From contig OZ038532.1 of NCBI GenBank assembly GCA_964036665.1, forward strand, positions 1,860,001 to 1,924,000: a DNA stretch of 64,000 nucleotides, written 5' to 3'. A model generated the notes under the pieces. It saw only the letters and a program-made list of their open reading frames with translations, was not told where the DNA came from and did no database searches. The stretch is from Gordius sp. MW1. Lineage: Eukaryota; Nematomorpha; Gordioida; Gordea; Gordiidae. Position numbers and translations under genes: made by a program. Below, piece by piece: positions 1-11,649 of the stretch (its first letter is position 1; every line of letters begins with the position of its first letter).

Positions 1-358
1 CAGAGCTGTTAAGTAACTAGTTACATGTAACTAGTTCCTTTCCTTCAGTAAAGTAAATGTAACCAGTTACTTTTACTTCAGGGTAAGTGTAACTGTAGTT
101 AGTTACATTATTTCAGTAACTGTGTAACTAAAGTTACAGTTACTTTTTGTAAATTAAATTTTTTTTTAATGAAATATTTAAATTACACGTCTAGTTTGTG
201 TACTTCACTTAAATTTAAATTTCCTTCGCGGATCAAATTTGAATTTCGAATAGATAATCTATTTTATCAGTAAATTACTAATATTATATAAAATATTATT
301 TTAGTACAAATTTGTATTCCAAAAATTTAAAGAAGTGACACAACTGGTAAAAAATGTA

Positions 359-1331
359 GGGGAGACAAGGGACTAAATGACCATAAAAAATTAAATCACG
401 TTTTAAAAAAAAAAAAATTTTATAATTTTTTTTAATAGTTACATTTTTTAGTCTATTTCTAGTATAAGGGAAAAAATTGAGAAAAAAGTGCCTATAATTT
501 CTTCAAAAATTGAGATTAAAATAATCATAAATCCTAGAAATTTGAAAAGTGCCCGGGAATTTAATGAATGGTGTGGTAGAATATGTCAAATTAATTTGAG
601 GCTGGGGATTGACAGCTTGTGGAAAAAGAGATTAACCCTGACGTTTTGACTTCTTAATAGTGTATGCAAACTCAAATCAATAAAAATATTGTTACTTTAT
701 AAAAAACATAGAAAATTTAACTGTAATATGATTGTATTTTACATGATAAAGATAAAAAAAGGGTCAAGATGACAATTTGACTCAAGTATATTTAAAAGAC
801 AGATTCTGCAATATAAAAAACTTTTTGTCGTTTTTTTAAGTATAATCATAGTCTATTTCTATTCTAAATTACACTAAGTTGAATTATAAACAAGATTTTT
901 GTTTTTTAAATTTTGTCAATTGTAAGGCCCAATGAAATATGGCTATAACTAGCCCCTCTCTGACTAGCCCCGATCCCTATTTTTATGAACAAATTCAACA
1001 TGTTATATTGCGAATAAAAATTTAATCATCAGGCGGTTTTTCTATAAAAAATATCCCTTTATAACATAAAACTTAAATTAGTCCAAAATATAAAGCCAAA
1101 AAAATGTTATGTACAAAATACAAAATTTTGACAAGGCTACTAATAGCCCCGAAAAATCGTTTTTCTTCTATAAAAATTTTAAATTTTATTTTTTCAAAAC
1201 AAAAAATTTTTTACTTATACCTTATGAAAATATACACATATAATTTAAATTTTAATCATATATCATTATTATTTTTAAAATAATTACAAAGATTATAGGA
1301 GCCCCGGGCTACGACTAGCCCCGGGCTCCCC
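359..1331. mobile_element. TA-target MITE, copy A
   Basis: The ends are imperfect inverted repeats: GGGGAGACAAGGGACTAAAT at left and, reverse-complemented, GGGGAGCCCGGGGCTAGTCG at right. TA flanks both sides (357-358, 1332-1333), as in Tc1/mariner-type insertions. A second copy lies at 32138-33091 with the same order of internal blocks, including repeated short 'actagcccc' tracts. No protein is encoded. It is nested in the hAT-like element at 1-3166, so it is the younger insertion. Confidence 0.75.
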
Positions 1332-1519
1332 TAATGAACATTTAATGAATTTTAATTGGTTATCTCTTATCAATTGTTCAGTTCTTTTTATATGTGTGCA
1401 AAACAAATTTTTATCTACTTAAAATATCATATGATTTTGGCCCAACCTTTAAATTTAAATTTTGAAAGCCATTTGATAAATTACTTTAGTACAATATTAA
1501 GTTATTGAAATAATAATAT

Positions 1520-2300
1520 ATTTTAATGGATGTTTAAATGCTCAGTAAAAAATTTAAAAATGCTCAGTAAATAAACTTGATAATGTTCAGTTATAAATAT
1601 AAAATTCTCAGTAATTTTTAAAAAAAATGCTCAGTAATTTTAATTAATAATACTCAATATTAACCTATTTAGCGTTAATATTTTATAAAAATAAAGTTAA
1701 ATTTAGTTTGTGGAAATTAAAATAGTTTTTTATTCTGGCTACATTAAACAGATTGGAGACCCGATTGTTAAATTTTTATCAATTAAAAGGTATCTTAGTG
1801 TCTTGAATTTTTTTCTCCTTCTCACCCTTCAAATAAATATGGCAAATTAGAAAAGCTATGAAAAGTAATGACCTATATTTCTCATTCTAAAATGTTCTGT
1901 CTCTCCCTTCTTAAATTTTAATAAGCTTGTGTTTATAATGTATTTATCTGCAAATGTATTGAGAGTTATCAATCTTAAACTTTATAAAGGCAAATAAAAA
2001 TTTTTATTTTAATATAATCACAAAATAATTATTAACAATTGAAAATAAAAAATAAAAAAATTTTGCTGGATATTACTTTCATCAAAAACCTAAATTTTTT
2101 TATATAATCAGTGTTAAATTATCTAAACCTACTATTACTTAACAATAAATGCTGATTTAGACTTTAAGGGTCTACCTCGCTTTCTTTATTGCCCCAAACT
2201 TTTGGCTTCTTTAGGTGGTTGGCAAAATGTAAGTTTGATTGCCAACAAAACCACATGCTTGCAAATATATTGTATAAAAAGCAACAAATGCACTTGCCTT
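1520..2300 (-). mobile_element. Partial copy of the TGCTCAGTA foldback-like element
   Basis: From 1536 to 1650 the motif TGCTCAGTA recurs about every 20-25 bases. The following ~650 bases match, in reverse complement, the interior of the element at 15463-16665. For example, the block around 1795-1915 matches 16240-16380, and the block around 2164-2270 matches 15850-15965. Similarity stops near 2300, before the second terminal array, so this copy lacks one end. The apparent frame at 2164-2379 is only a shadow of this repeat. Confidence 0.65.
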
Positions 2301-2499
2301 TAAAGCATTTTTCACAATCATTTGGAAATTGACATAACCAAAGCCAAAAATTCTTTGAAATTGCTAATGTTATTTTCACTAATCATCTGGTATACAATAC
2401 TCAGGATATTAAGATGTTTTTTGGCAGGCTATTAATATTATTTCTTGCAAATTCATAACCTTCTGTCCATAGCTTCAAATTTTTCATAGGTTTTGACAT

Positions 2500-2660
2500 T
2501 TTTTGGAGTATTTATATTCAGAGGACTAAGTTTTAACCTTGTCCAAAGCCATGACCTTAAACCTACTAAGTGGTAGGCGTTCTTTCAGTGAGAATTCATC
2601 TTTATTAGCGTATTAGCTGATTCTAAGGCATTAATAATTCATTGATACCTAACCAGGCGG
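2500..2660 (+). repeat. Dispersed repeat shared with 39630-39775
   Basis: About 150 bases around the string CCTTAAACCTACTAAGTGGT match 39630-39775 in reverse complement, including a downstream 'gctgattctaaggcatta' block. It encodes nothing recognisable. The other copy lies just upstream of the RLE LINE, so it could be part of that LINE's 5' region, but a 5' fragment alone would be unusual for a LINE insertion. Confidence 0.5.
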
Positions 2661-3171
2661 AAATACAGGACTGAGGAACCAAATACGTTGGATTTTTTTA
2701 ATCTTTCAAAGTCGAAAAGTATTTAAGTGTGCATTCACACATTTATAAATTCGAATAATAGTTATTTGTTAATATTTAATAATTTTCCTAATTTGAAAAA
2801 ACTTTTCATTACATTTAATGTACCCCTACCATCTAGCGCCCCCGACTAGCGTCTTTTTAGTCTTGGTAAATTAATTTTCAGTGAAAAGCGAACTAGCTTA
2901 TTAGATGACAATATAGAAAATAACGTATTATTGAAATCGAATCATCATTTATTACCTTCTGATTTTTATATAAATGTTTAAATAAATAATATCAAAACAT
3001 ATTGTTTTTTGTATCTTTAGGTGTAACTAGTTCCATCAGGTAAGTAACTGGAACTGTAATCAGTTACATTTGAAAATTTGTAACTGGAACTGTAATTAGT
3101 CACATTTTTTGTGAAAGTAACTGTAACTTAATTAGTTACTGTGGTAAAGTAACTTTAACAGCTCTGGTAAT

Positions 3172-4945
3172 ATGTATGTCAAAATTGATTCGGAACGTCT
3201 GCTTTACATCCGTTTAACTCAGACCATACTTCGCTTGAATATGTTCAATTGAAAGATACAGTTCTTAACGACGCTATTAAATTAACGTTAGGAAACTAAC
3301 CATCGGAAGTCCGCATCATATGCATGAATATGCTCAAGATTCAAATGCGTATTTTCCTAATTACGGTCGTCCAGATTTTTTCATTACATTTACATGCAAT
3401 CCTGCTTGGCACAACTTACAGGAGCTATTATTTAATGGCCAATCACCAGTCGATAGGCATGACGTCACAGTACGTGTTTTCGCTAGAAATTTAAATAAAT
3501 GCTTAATGTCATCTTTAAGCACGGATATTTGGCTCTATGCGTGGCTGGATTTACTTTATGGCATGGCAAAAGAGAGATTATATACACATATGGCTATATA
3601 ACAAGATCACCTCCAACTCCAACGATGTCGACGATGTAAATAAGGATTTTGAGTAATTGTTACAAAAAATATGAAACACGACCCTTGCGGAAAACTCAAT
3701 CCAAAATCGCCATGCCTGATAGACGGTGAATGCTCAAAGCGATATCCTCAAAGCCTGGTAACACAATTACGGGCAGTTATGGATATCCTTTGTACAAAAG
3801 AGGATCAACAAAAGATGGTGTTAACGTGGCAACCTTTCAACTTCGGAACGCCATCGTTGAGATGACCGCTGGTTTGTTCCATTTTATTTTTTGCTATTAA
3901 AATTACAAAGCGCATATCAACTACGAATATTGTAACCCCTTTTACTAAAAATCTATCAAATACATTTGTAAGACGTTAAATGGCAATTTTCATCGTTCAA
4001 CCAGATAGCACTGCGAATATAGGGAGCCTTCACACCGATGAAATCGCACGGTATCAGGCTGGAAGATACTTAAGCTGCAATGAAGCTATACGGCGTATTC
4101 TATCCTTTCCTAAGCATGAAGAAGTCCTGCTGTGGTTCACTTAACTGCACATCTAGAATGTACAACGCGTTTATTTTACAAACGTAAATGTCAAACAAAT
4201 ATGTAGCCTTAAATCCCCCAGATACAATATTGACAGCTTTCTTCAAGCTATGTCAGCATGATGATTTTGCGCAAGCTATACGCGAAGTGCTTACGTTTTA
4301 CACTTGGAATTCGCGCAGCAGATCTTTAAACATCGCAAATTCGGAAATCGAACCGTCGGACGGCCTGTTCAAAGATAATGAGACCTATTCATCACAGTCA
4401 AAATGAATGTTTCTTTTTTTGCATGCTTTAAGTTAATCCGCGGTCCAGGTGTTTCAAGCATTAAAAGAGGTCAACGGCGTTGCACATAACACAGTGCATG
4501 CCAAATGTATTAGAGCATGATTACCATTGGGATGAATGCATTAGTGACGCGTGTCATACTTTACATTCAAAACAAATTCTTGCATTTTAACTATTGATCT
4601 CCTGCTCTCCGTCATGTCCTTTTGATTTATGGAGTAAATATAAAACATGCCAAAAAATCAGTCTTCGGAATAGTCATGCACATCTTAATATTAACATGGA
4701 TTAAATGCAACAACACTATAATTATTCTTGAAGATTTATGCTTACAACTTTTGCCTCAATTGGGTATGCCTGCATTAAATCGATCTGCTGCTGCTCCATT
4801 TGATTTAGACTTACATCGTGAACAAAATTTTAAACAAAATAATTTTTTATCTTATGTGGGATCTAATGTTCCAAAGCTTAGGCTGCAACAAAAAGCCATT
4901 TACGATATAATTTTGCTTGCTGTTATTATTTTTCGTTATAGTTGA
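3172..4945 (+). pseudogene. Helitron Rep/helicase pseudogene
   Basis: Degenerate coding sequence of the Helitron replication initiator plus helicase start. Readable pieces in order: a start resembling MYVKIDSERLLYIRL (3172-3220); MHEYAQDSNAYFPNYGRPDF then FITFTCNPAWHNLQELL and DRHDVTVRVFARNL (3320-3500), the conserved Helitron_like_N core; a cysteine segment DPCGKLNPKSPCLIDGECSK (3677-3736); PPDTILTAFFKLCQHDDFAQ (4212-4271); and QLGMPALNRSAAAPFDLDLH with QQKAIYDII (4757-4915), just before the helicase Walker A, which is absent. Several frameshifts separate the pieces. Family assignment comes from these motifs and is firm; function is lost. Confidence 0.85.
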
Positions 4946-5436
4946 ATTTTTTCGCTTTCACTTTACTCGCAGAAATTTTTATTTCCATTAATTCTGATTT
5001 CAACCAAATATTGTAACGTTTAACCAAATTTGAATGTGCTTTTTTAATTCCTCTTTATTTTAATACTATAGATTTTATGACAATACACTATTTTACACAC
5101 TTTTCTAAAATTTTTCTCTGCACTGTCGAACATTATCATTGACTTTTTAGGTTTTTAACTTACACCCTTTTGTCACCTAATTATGCATATTATGGCTAAA
5201 CATCGCACTTTTGTGACCTATAAAATTAAAAACTACCTAATAGGTATTTAAAACTGTTATAAATCTATTTAATTTTGAATAAATATGCCTTTTCCTATTA
5301 TTAAGTTTAATAATATATATTTAGATACTACAGTATTAAAATTTTTCACATCATAAACTCTCTTACAGACCACCCAAATTCTTTAATATATATCCTATTA
5401 ATACTTATTAATTATTTAACTGATTAAGAACTAATC

Positions 5437-5465
5437 CAAAGCAACGTTTGGCCGGGCACAGCTAG
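5437..5465 (+). other. Helitron 3' terminal hairpin and CTAG
   Basis: CCAAA and TTTGG pair across GCAACG, followed by CCGGGCACAG and the terminal CTAG. This is the standard Helitron 3' signal and fixes the right boundary of the element. Confidence 0.75.
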
Positions 5466-5654
5466 TATAATAAAAAGAAGAACAGTACACATCATCTGTA
5501 TACAAGAGACCAGGTGGAACGGAACCAAAGCGCGGGAGTTAGGAGAAGGATGCAAATTATTTTAGAGTGGGTCACCATATCGTAGAAACGGGGTCGGTAT
5601 CGTTCTAATCGAATCGTTTAGGGCCTGTGTGGTGGAAGTCAAGCGTGGTGAAAT

Positions 5655-6296
5655 AAATTTGATAGACTGCTCACAACGCACAAAATGTGTACCCTTTTTT
5701 GCACCATTTTGATGTGAACATGGTAAAGTGGTAATCATATAGAAATTAATAATTTTCGCAAATTAAATTATCTTAAAAAGGTAAATAAAAAAATATTGAA
5801 TTGGGTAGGTATTAAGTAAAAGGGATTGGAATATATTTTATTAAAGGGAAATTATAAAAGTCGTAACGATTCTATAAATCGTGAGTTTATATATCAATAG
5901 ATAACGATAAACATTCAGATAAAGTTCATTCGTGTATTCTTTCTTTTATAACCTTGTGCGTATCTTTCCCAAATTCCTTTCAAGGTATATGAATTTGTTT
6001 CCCCACAGATATCAAAAACAGCATTTTAAAATCAATAACAAAAAATTACATAAAAATTAAAAATGTAAAAACTGGTATTAAAGTTTGTTTAATAATATTG
6101 CGCCATCAATATTTTGTATAATATTAATTTATTGACGTTCTTTTTAATTTATAAACTAGTGAGGAAGGTAAAGTGACTGTTATAGGGCAAAATTACATGG
6201 TTAAAATACACCAATTGCACTCTTCAAAATGGAGGAAAATTTGACACACAATTAATTACATGCAACATATGGCATGAGCAGTCTATCTAGTCTATG
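5655..6296. mobile_element. MITE with GATAGACTGCTCA ends, copy 1
   Basis: The left end has GATAGACTGCTCA at 5661-5673. The right end, reverse-complemented from 6295, reads CATAGACTAGATAGACTGCT. It interrupts the LINE endonuclease between VVEVKRG and the segment resuming near 6297. A second copy at 49911-54005 shares internal blocks (a 'gtgtaccctttttt...ccattttga' segment and 'actagtgaggaaggtaaa'). No protein is encoded. Superfamily not recognised. Confidence 0.6.
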
Positions 6297-7134
6297 GTTG
6301 GTGAAGATTGCAAATCAAGGGGGCTTCCTAACCGTTATGTGTGCCTATGTTCCCCAAATTTGGTGTATGAAATCGAGGAAAGACAATTCTTCGATTCATT
6401 GAAAAGGGAAATTCAAGGATTACGACAGGAAGAAAAGTTAATTATTGGGGCGTCTTTCCACTCCCACCTAAGGAAAGATCGCCTCGGGTATGAACGAAAT
6501 AGGCTATGCGCATGGTCTGAAGGGGAAAAACCTCTCAAGTATACCAAGCATAAGACGTTGCGATAGTTAACACCTATTTCTATACGCGAAGATCATGTTG
6601 TGCTTATGGATGGGAAGCATTTTAATTGACTAATTGCTCATACGGCGAAAGAATTATGAAGTATCAAGGATTGCAAATTATTAAGGCTTTTGACTTAAGA
6701 TCCAATAAACAAATGTTCGCGTGATTTTAGACCCACTCGTGCTACCAATTTTATATTCGAACACAATTGAAAAAAACTATTTAAAACTGGTTTATTGACG
6801 AATCCAATATATTTTTTAACAATTATTGAGGCGACGAATATTAACGTTAATATTTATATAAAGGCCAATAAATGAGTTGAAAAGTGATCTTGAGTGCGGG
6901 CAGAAGGACACGGCGTATTAAGATGGGAAAAAGGTAATTATGATTTGTTGGTTAAAAATGAAGCTATTTAAACCCTGTCGATGTATTGCACATCTGAAGC
7001 ATAAGGGCTGCCTTTAACCTTAAGATAGGTCGATGAACTGCATGTCTCAGTTTGCATGAGGGATGCCTTTAACATATTCGTCTCCCTCTAATCAGCGTCA
7101 TAAATCACTTCTCACTTAAACCAACCAGTAATTA

Positions 7135-7277
7135 GGTATCTTTTGCAGACATAAAATTAAATTACTTTAATACATTTTAAACAAATTAATTAAGCACCTA
7201 CAACATAGGCATCTTCTGCAGACGATAAATTTAATTACTAATACATTTAACATTAAATAAATTAATTAACTGCCTAC
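7135..7277. repeat. Tandem duplication of ~72 bp
   Basis: Two adjacent units share 'ggcatcttctgcagac', 'taatacatttaa' and 'aaattaattaa...cctacaac' in the same order (about 7135-7207 and 7208-7277). It is a simple local duplication within the LINE remnant. Confidence 0.6.
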
Positions 7278-8270
7278 AACAAAGAAATCGCCAGGCACGA
7301 TTTTTTGGCTAAGGGTTACGTCGACGAACGATAGTTGAAACGGAACATAGACGACGATTGGGAGACGCTAAGTATTGGCATAAAGAAAACGGCAATTCAA
7401 GTCCTAGGCAGACTAATGGATGCAAAGCTTTAAATAGGGATCTATGGTGTTGGGATCAATCAATTAGGGATTTAATCGAAAGGAAAAAAAATCTATATAA
7501 ACGGTGGCATAAATCCTAAAATTCGGACGATTATCAAGAGTATAGGGAGAGCCGCAAAAAAGGCAGTTGGAATAACGAAGAATGCCGCATGCGCCTAGAG
7601 GGCAAACAAATTGGATCATAAAAGAGGCGAGGGGCTTACATAAAAATTAGCTAAGATAAGGGAGAAGAAACGTCGCGATGTCGAAGTCCTTAGAGTATTC
7701 CAAAATGAGAAAAGAGAAAGTAATAAGGTGGAGAGTATTCAAGGAACTTATGAATATTGCAAAGTGTCATGTATTTCATGACAAACGCGCTGATTCGCTT
7801 ATAAGAAATGCCCGTAGGAGACGAAGAAATAGTGGGCCATTAATAATTGGCTCCGAAAAGTGGGCTAAGGGCGTAAAAAGATTATCGGAAAAGCAAGGTT
7901 CCTTGAAACGCGCAGGCTATAGACAAAAAGTTGGTGCGGGAAATAAAGCAAAGATGTGCCGTATCCTTGGAATTGACAGGCTATAAATAAAGAATTGGCC
8001 CGAGAAACATAGCAGAGAACTAAAACTGTCATCAGAAAATTTCTGAATCTATCGCCCTGTGTAGCCGTCACCTGGAAATTGATAATACCGTGATTGGAGA
8101 AATAAATTGTGTTTTTGAAAGTAAAACTCCCTAAAAGAAATTTTTTTAAACACACCAAATCAGCTCCTATCCTCCCCAAGCACCCCGAAACATAAGGTAG
8201 TCATTCCCCCAAACTAAGATCAACACCCCGATTGCAAGGGTGCATATCCCCCTGCCCCAAGCTTCCCAGA

Positions 8271-9222
8271 CATCTTTCTGATACTTTTAATATAGACTAT
8301 TAAGATCTATTGCTATAAAATACTTCCCAGTGTTTAAGAAGAATAAATTTGATAAAATGTCGGGTTTTGGGCCTTACAAATTAAATAAAAAACACTTAAA
8401 TGTAATTGCTAATTACATATGAAATATATACATTATCATCTTTCTGATACTTTTAAGATAGACTATTGAGATCTAATGACATAAAATATATCCCAGTCTT
8501 CAAAAAAAATTAATTTGATAAAATGTCGGGTTTCGGGCCTTACAGAATAATTAAAAAACACTTAAATGTAATTGCTAGTTTATAATGAATTATATGAATT
8601 ATCATCATTCCTACACTTTTAAGATAGACTATTGAGATCTAATGACATAAAATACTTCCCAGTGTTAAAGAAAAATTAATTTGATAAAATGTCGGGTTTA
8701 GGGCCTTATAGATTAATTATAAAACACTTAAATGTAATTGCTAATTACATATATTATACATTATCATCTTTCTGATACTTTTAAGATAGACTATTGAGAT
8801 CTAATGACATAAAATACTTCCCAGTGTTCAAGAAAATTTAGTTTGATAAAATGTCGGGTTATGGGCCTTACAGATGCCTTAAAAAATACTTAAATGTAAT
8901 TGTTAGTTTATAATGAATTATATAAATTATAATCATACCTACACTTTTAAGATAGACTAGAGATCTAATGACATAAAATACTTCCCAGTGTTCAAGAAAA
9001 ATTAATTTGATAAAATGTCGGGTTTAGGGCCTTATAGATTAATTAAAAACACTTAAATGTAATTGCTAATTACGTATATTATACATTATCATCTTTCTGA
9101 TACTTTTAAGATAGACTATTGAGATCTAATGACATAAAATACTTCCCAGTGTTCAAGAAAATTTAATTTGATAAAATGTAGGGTTTTGGGCCTTACAGGT
9201 TAATTAAAAAACACTTAAGCGT
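8271..9222. repeat. Satellite array A, ~164-bp monomers
   Basis: About six tandem monomers. The landmark GGGCCTTA recurs at 8369, 8535, 8701, 8863, 9027 and 9188, giving spacings of 161-166 bases. Each monomer carries 'gacataaaatacttcccagtg', 'ttgataaaatgtcgggttt' and 'aaaacacttaaatgtaattg' blocks. The same satellite forms array B at 58850-60400. The array lies directly downstream (3' side) of the GPCR pseudogene. Nothing is encoded. Confidence 0.9.
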
Positions 9223-9778
9223 TGATTTAAAATTTGCCGAAGGTTAAACATTATAAGTCTAAGATAATTACGTATGAACAATTTATATCAAATAACAGAC
9301 AAACGCTATAAGTACACATTTAATATATAACAATTTGGGCAAAGAGTGACAAGTTTTAGGTAAGAAAATTTCGGTATTGAGCATTTAAACAAATTAGATC
9401 AACATAAAAAACATTCAGGAATCATAATCTTAGTATTTTATGCTTTACACACATTATTTATTTGAGCCTTGATTTAAACAGGTGAGGGATTAGTGTGATG
9501 CTTAGGATTTAAATCAATTTCTATTGTGGATGTCATATCATCCACCATATGCGAATTTGGGGAAATCTATTGAGCAAACGAGCGATGTCCAGGGCAAGAA
9601 GCAGATTCAAGAATTAACGATTTTAAATTTTTGGAGTCACGTTTGGGTTTTCTCTTAAACTTTATAAAATCTGGTTTATTGGATCGCTTGTTATTATAAC
9701 ATCTTTACCAGCACTATTCGCCAAAGGGATTTGTTCAGGAGATCCACTGCCTAAGCAAGCTTCCGTCTATTGCTGATA

Positions 9779-11060
9779 TTACAGCAAGGAGAGTTGGTTA
9801 AAAGTATCTCGAAATTGTTTGCTCATACGGCAATAAATAAAAAAATTTAAAGGATAACTAGCAAGGATGAGGAAATCAATGACCGTGGATAGTACGGCCG
9901 CTATTTGGTAGTTTAACACCGACATTTCGAAAGTGTTTTCTATAATGTGTAAAACGAATATTATTCCTAGCGGAATTTCAACGATCAAAAAAATAGTGAC
10001 GACCAACACTAGCATATAGGTGGTGGAGGTAATTTCTCGGATCTTTTTTCGTCACCACCGCGCTTGTCCTTCATTTTTTCCTACGATTAACAGCCTTGCG
10101 CATAGCATATATAGTAGGCCATTTAAAACGACGAGAGATGTACAAGGTACAACATGAACGAACACAACTCTAAACCAATAGTAAAGACGGAAATAAACAT
10201 TTTCCCAATTTAAAAGCCAAGGGGTGGGGGATGCTCCGCAATGGTAAACCATGTCTCTTGTGGAATCGATCTTTTGTAACGTTTTGACTTCACCCGACTT
10301 TTTAAGCATCACACCCCAATTTACATGGACCTCTTTGTAATCGCTTCAAAAAGCGTGGGATATTTGGAGTCGCCGCTGCTATGTAGATGCAGATCACTGT
10401 TATCAATACACGTGGCACGGTACACACGCCCGGGCTAAATTGGAGTAACATAATAAAGGTATCTTTGAGGTGCGAACGCAGTTATAAGCCATGTGGAGGC
10501 GGTGTGGAATATAGTAGGGATGTACATGACTGCATAGCCATAATACTTACATCAAGCAAGGTTGACAGGTTTAAATATCCTCGAAAGACGTAGTAATGTA
10601 ACATCCATGGGAGTGGAAAAATGCCAGTTAGTATATTGGTTATGGCCATATAGGCCAATAACGTATTTGTTGGAGAACGCATATTCTTATACAATAAAAC
10701 GACAACAACGAAGGTATTAGTTACCAAAGTTAAGCATATTAATCCTGTACCGGCATAACCTAGTAAGGGTACAGCGTATTTGATAGTTTTTTTGCCCAGA
10801 AAATTAATTGGATTATACCTTGGCAGCGTCGAATCCTGATTAGTTTCGTTTGTGATGATTGTGGTATAGTTACGTTTAATTTTTGTTTGAATACTCTGAG
10901 ACGTGTTCATGATAAAATCAGTAACTTCCTTGGGCAAAATTGTAGAAATGCTTATGTTCGTAGTATTTTCGATTAATGTTGAGCTTGTTTTGAACAGCAT
11001 GTTTTTACTGTGACGTTTGCGATATAAAAATCGCCGTATATTCGATAAATTATGTACCAT
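9779..11060 (-). pseudogene. SPR/MIP-receptor-like GPCR pseudogene
   Basis: Rhodopsin-class receptor resembling the sex peptide/myoinhibitory peptide receptor group, broken by several frameshifts. In coding order: Met start at 11060 with an Asn/Thr-rich N-terminus; TM1 and TM2 with RSPTNTLLAYMAITNILTGI and FPLPWMLHYYV (to about 10590); TM3 in another frame with YIPTIFHTASTWLITAF followed by PQRYLYYV; TM4 in a third frame with PRVLITVICIYIAAATPNIP; TM5 with YYWFRVVFVHVVPCTSLVVL (10052-10312); TM6-TM7 with TTYMLVLVVTIFLIVEIPLG and ASYPLNFFIYCRMSKQF, ending at 9779. A TGA replaces the Trp of the A-W-C-K motif near 10560. Loops are short, unlike the paralogue at 24840-27210. Not functional as read. 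Confidence 0.85.
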
Positions 11061-11109
11061 GTTATTTAAATGTTTTTAAATGCTATATTGTTCGTTACAT
11101 CATGCAAAT

Positions 11110-11316
11110 TGTTAAAGCTTTTTGCTTTATTCGAAATCAATGGGATATAACCACGTTACCAGTGTACGCGCGCGCGAAGAGAACATACGCGATATATGAC
11201 TGATAATAAAAACGCGAGAGGAAATAATATATCTTAAGCACGTGTTGTTTCCTTTTTTACTCCACCGGCAACATAGAACTTTGGCGTACATTACACATCG
11301 TCAGTTATCCTCTACA
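11110..11316 (-). repeat. 3' LTR of gypsy element 11110-13428
   Basis: 207 bases, matching 13216-13428 over its length (shared 'gctttattcgaaatcaa', 'actccaccgg', 'cgtcagttatcctctaca'). TG...CA ends and the flanking CAAAT duplication define it. Confidence 0.9.
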
Positions 11317-11649
11317 CTTCCCCCCTTATCACAAAGATTATGTTTCAGGCAGCTTGGGGCCTGTCGTATCCGGCGTGGGTATCTAGCCTCGGGCGGGGCC
11401 TTGTTAAGCTCCAGAGCCCTGGGAAGGGCATTGTGTTCACCCGCTTCTGTATCGGCATTGTCATTGGGAATCATTGGCAGGGAACCTTGACTGGCCGCCG
11501 TTGGCAAGGGCTTGCATCTATTAGCGCGTTTGCAATAGGACTCAATCGCGCGGGTGTATTCCGGTTCGGCCATCCCCCTTCATGTCCAACCATTATCCAG
11601 TCCAATATTTTCCTTGGTCTCAACTAATCCCAATGTCAATGATGACTTT

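Larger units (their letters stand above)
1..3166. mobile_element. Non-autonomous hAT-like element with TAACTAGTTAC-rich ends
   Basis: The left end starts CAGAGCTGTTAAGTAACTAG at base 1. The right end, reverse-complemented from 3166, starts CAGAGCTGTTAAAGTTACTT, so the ends are terminal inverted repeats. Both subterminal regions (1-140 and about 3020-3160) are packed with variants of GTAACTGTAACTAGTTAC, the usual look of hAT subterminal transposase-binding arrays. No transposase reading frame lies inside, so the copy is non-autonomous. It carries a TA-target MITE (359-1331) and part of a TGCTCAGTA element. It sits inside Helitron coding sequence that resumes at 3167. The 8-bp target duplication cannot be checked because the left flank lies outside the window. 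Confidence 0.75.
3167..5465 (+). mobile_element. Helitron remnant, 3' part
   Basis: Rolling-circle transposon remnant. Coding sequence of the Rep/helicase protein begins at once at 3167, because the hAT-like element 1-3166 interrupts it and the 5' part lies outside the window. The 3' terminus is typical: a small hairpin (CCAAA-GCAACG-TTTGG, about 5437-5453) followed 10 bases later by CTAG (5462-5465) with host T after it. The helicase domain is mostly missing between 4945 and 5430, so the copy is internally deleted and inactive. Confidence 0.8.
5466..7985 (+). pseudogene. RTE-like LINE remnant (endonuclease and linker to RT)
   Basis: Heavily decayed non-LTR retrotransposon. The apurinic-type endonuclease can be followed as IQETRWNGTKARELGEG and RRNGVGIVLIESF (5500-5620), then after a MITE insertion as FLTVMCAYVPQIW (6325-6365), EIEERQFFDSLKREIQGL (6370-6425) and RQEEKLIIGASFHSHLRKDR (6424-6483), then IKDCKLLRLLT (6665-6700). 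The region before the reverse transcriptase appears at 7440-7700 (RDLIERKKNLYKRWHKS, DDYQEY, REKKRRDVEVLRV). Many stops and frameshifts intervene. The reverse transcriptase itself is not recognisable, so the copy stops before it or is too decayed. RTE clade is inferred from the 'IQETRW...KARELG' style of endonuclease. Confidence 0.7.

Noticed and set aside
7865-8179. Minus-strand frame of 104 residues
   Set aside because: Overlaps the decayed LINE on the other strand and shows no recognisable protein feature.
10387-10593. Plus-strand frame of 68 residues
   Set aside because: Shadow of the TM3-TM4 part of the GPCR pseudogene on the minus strand.
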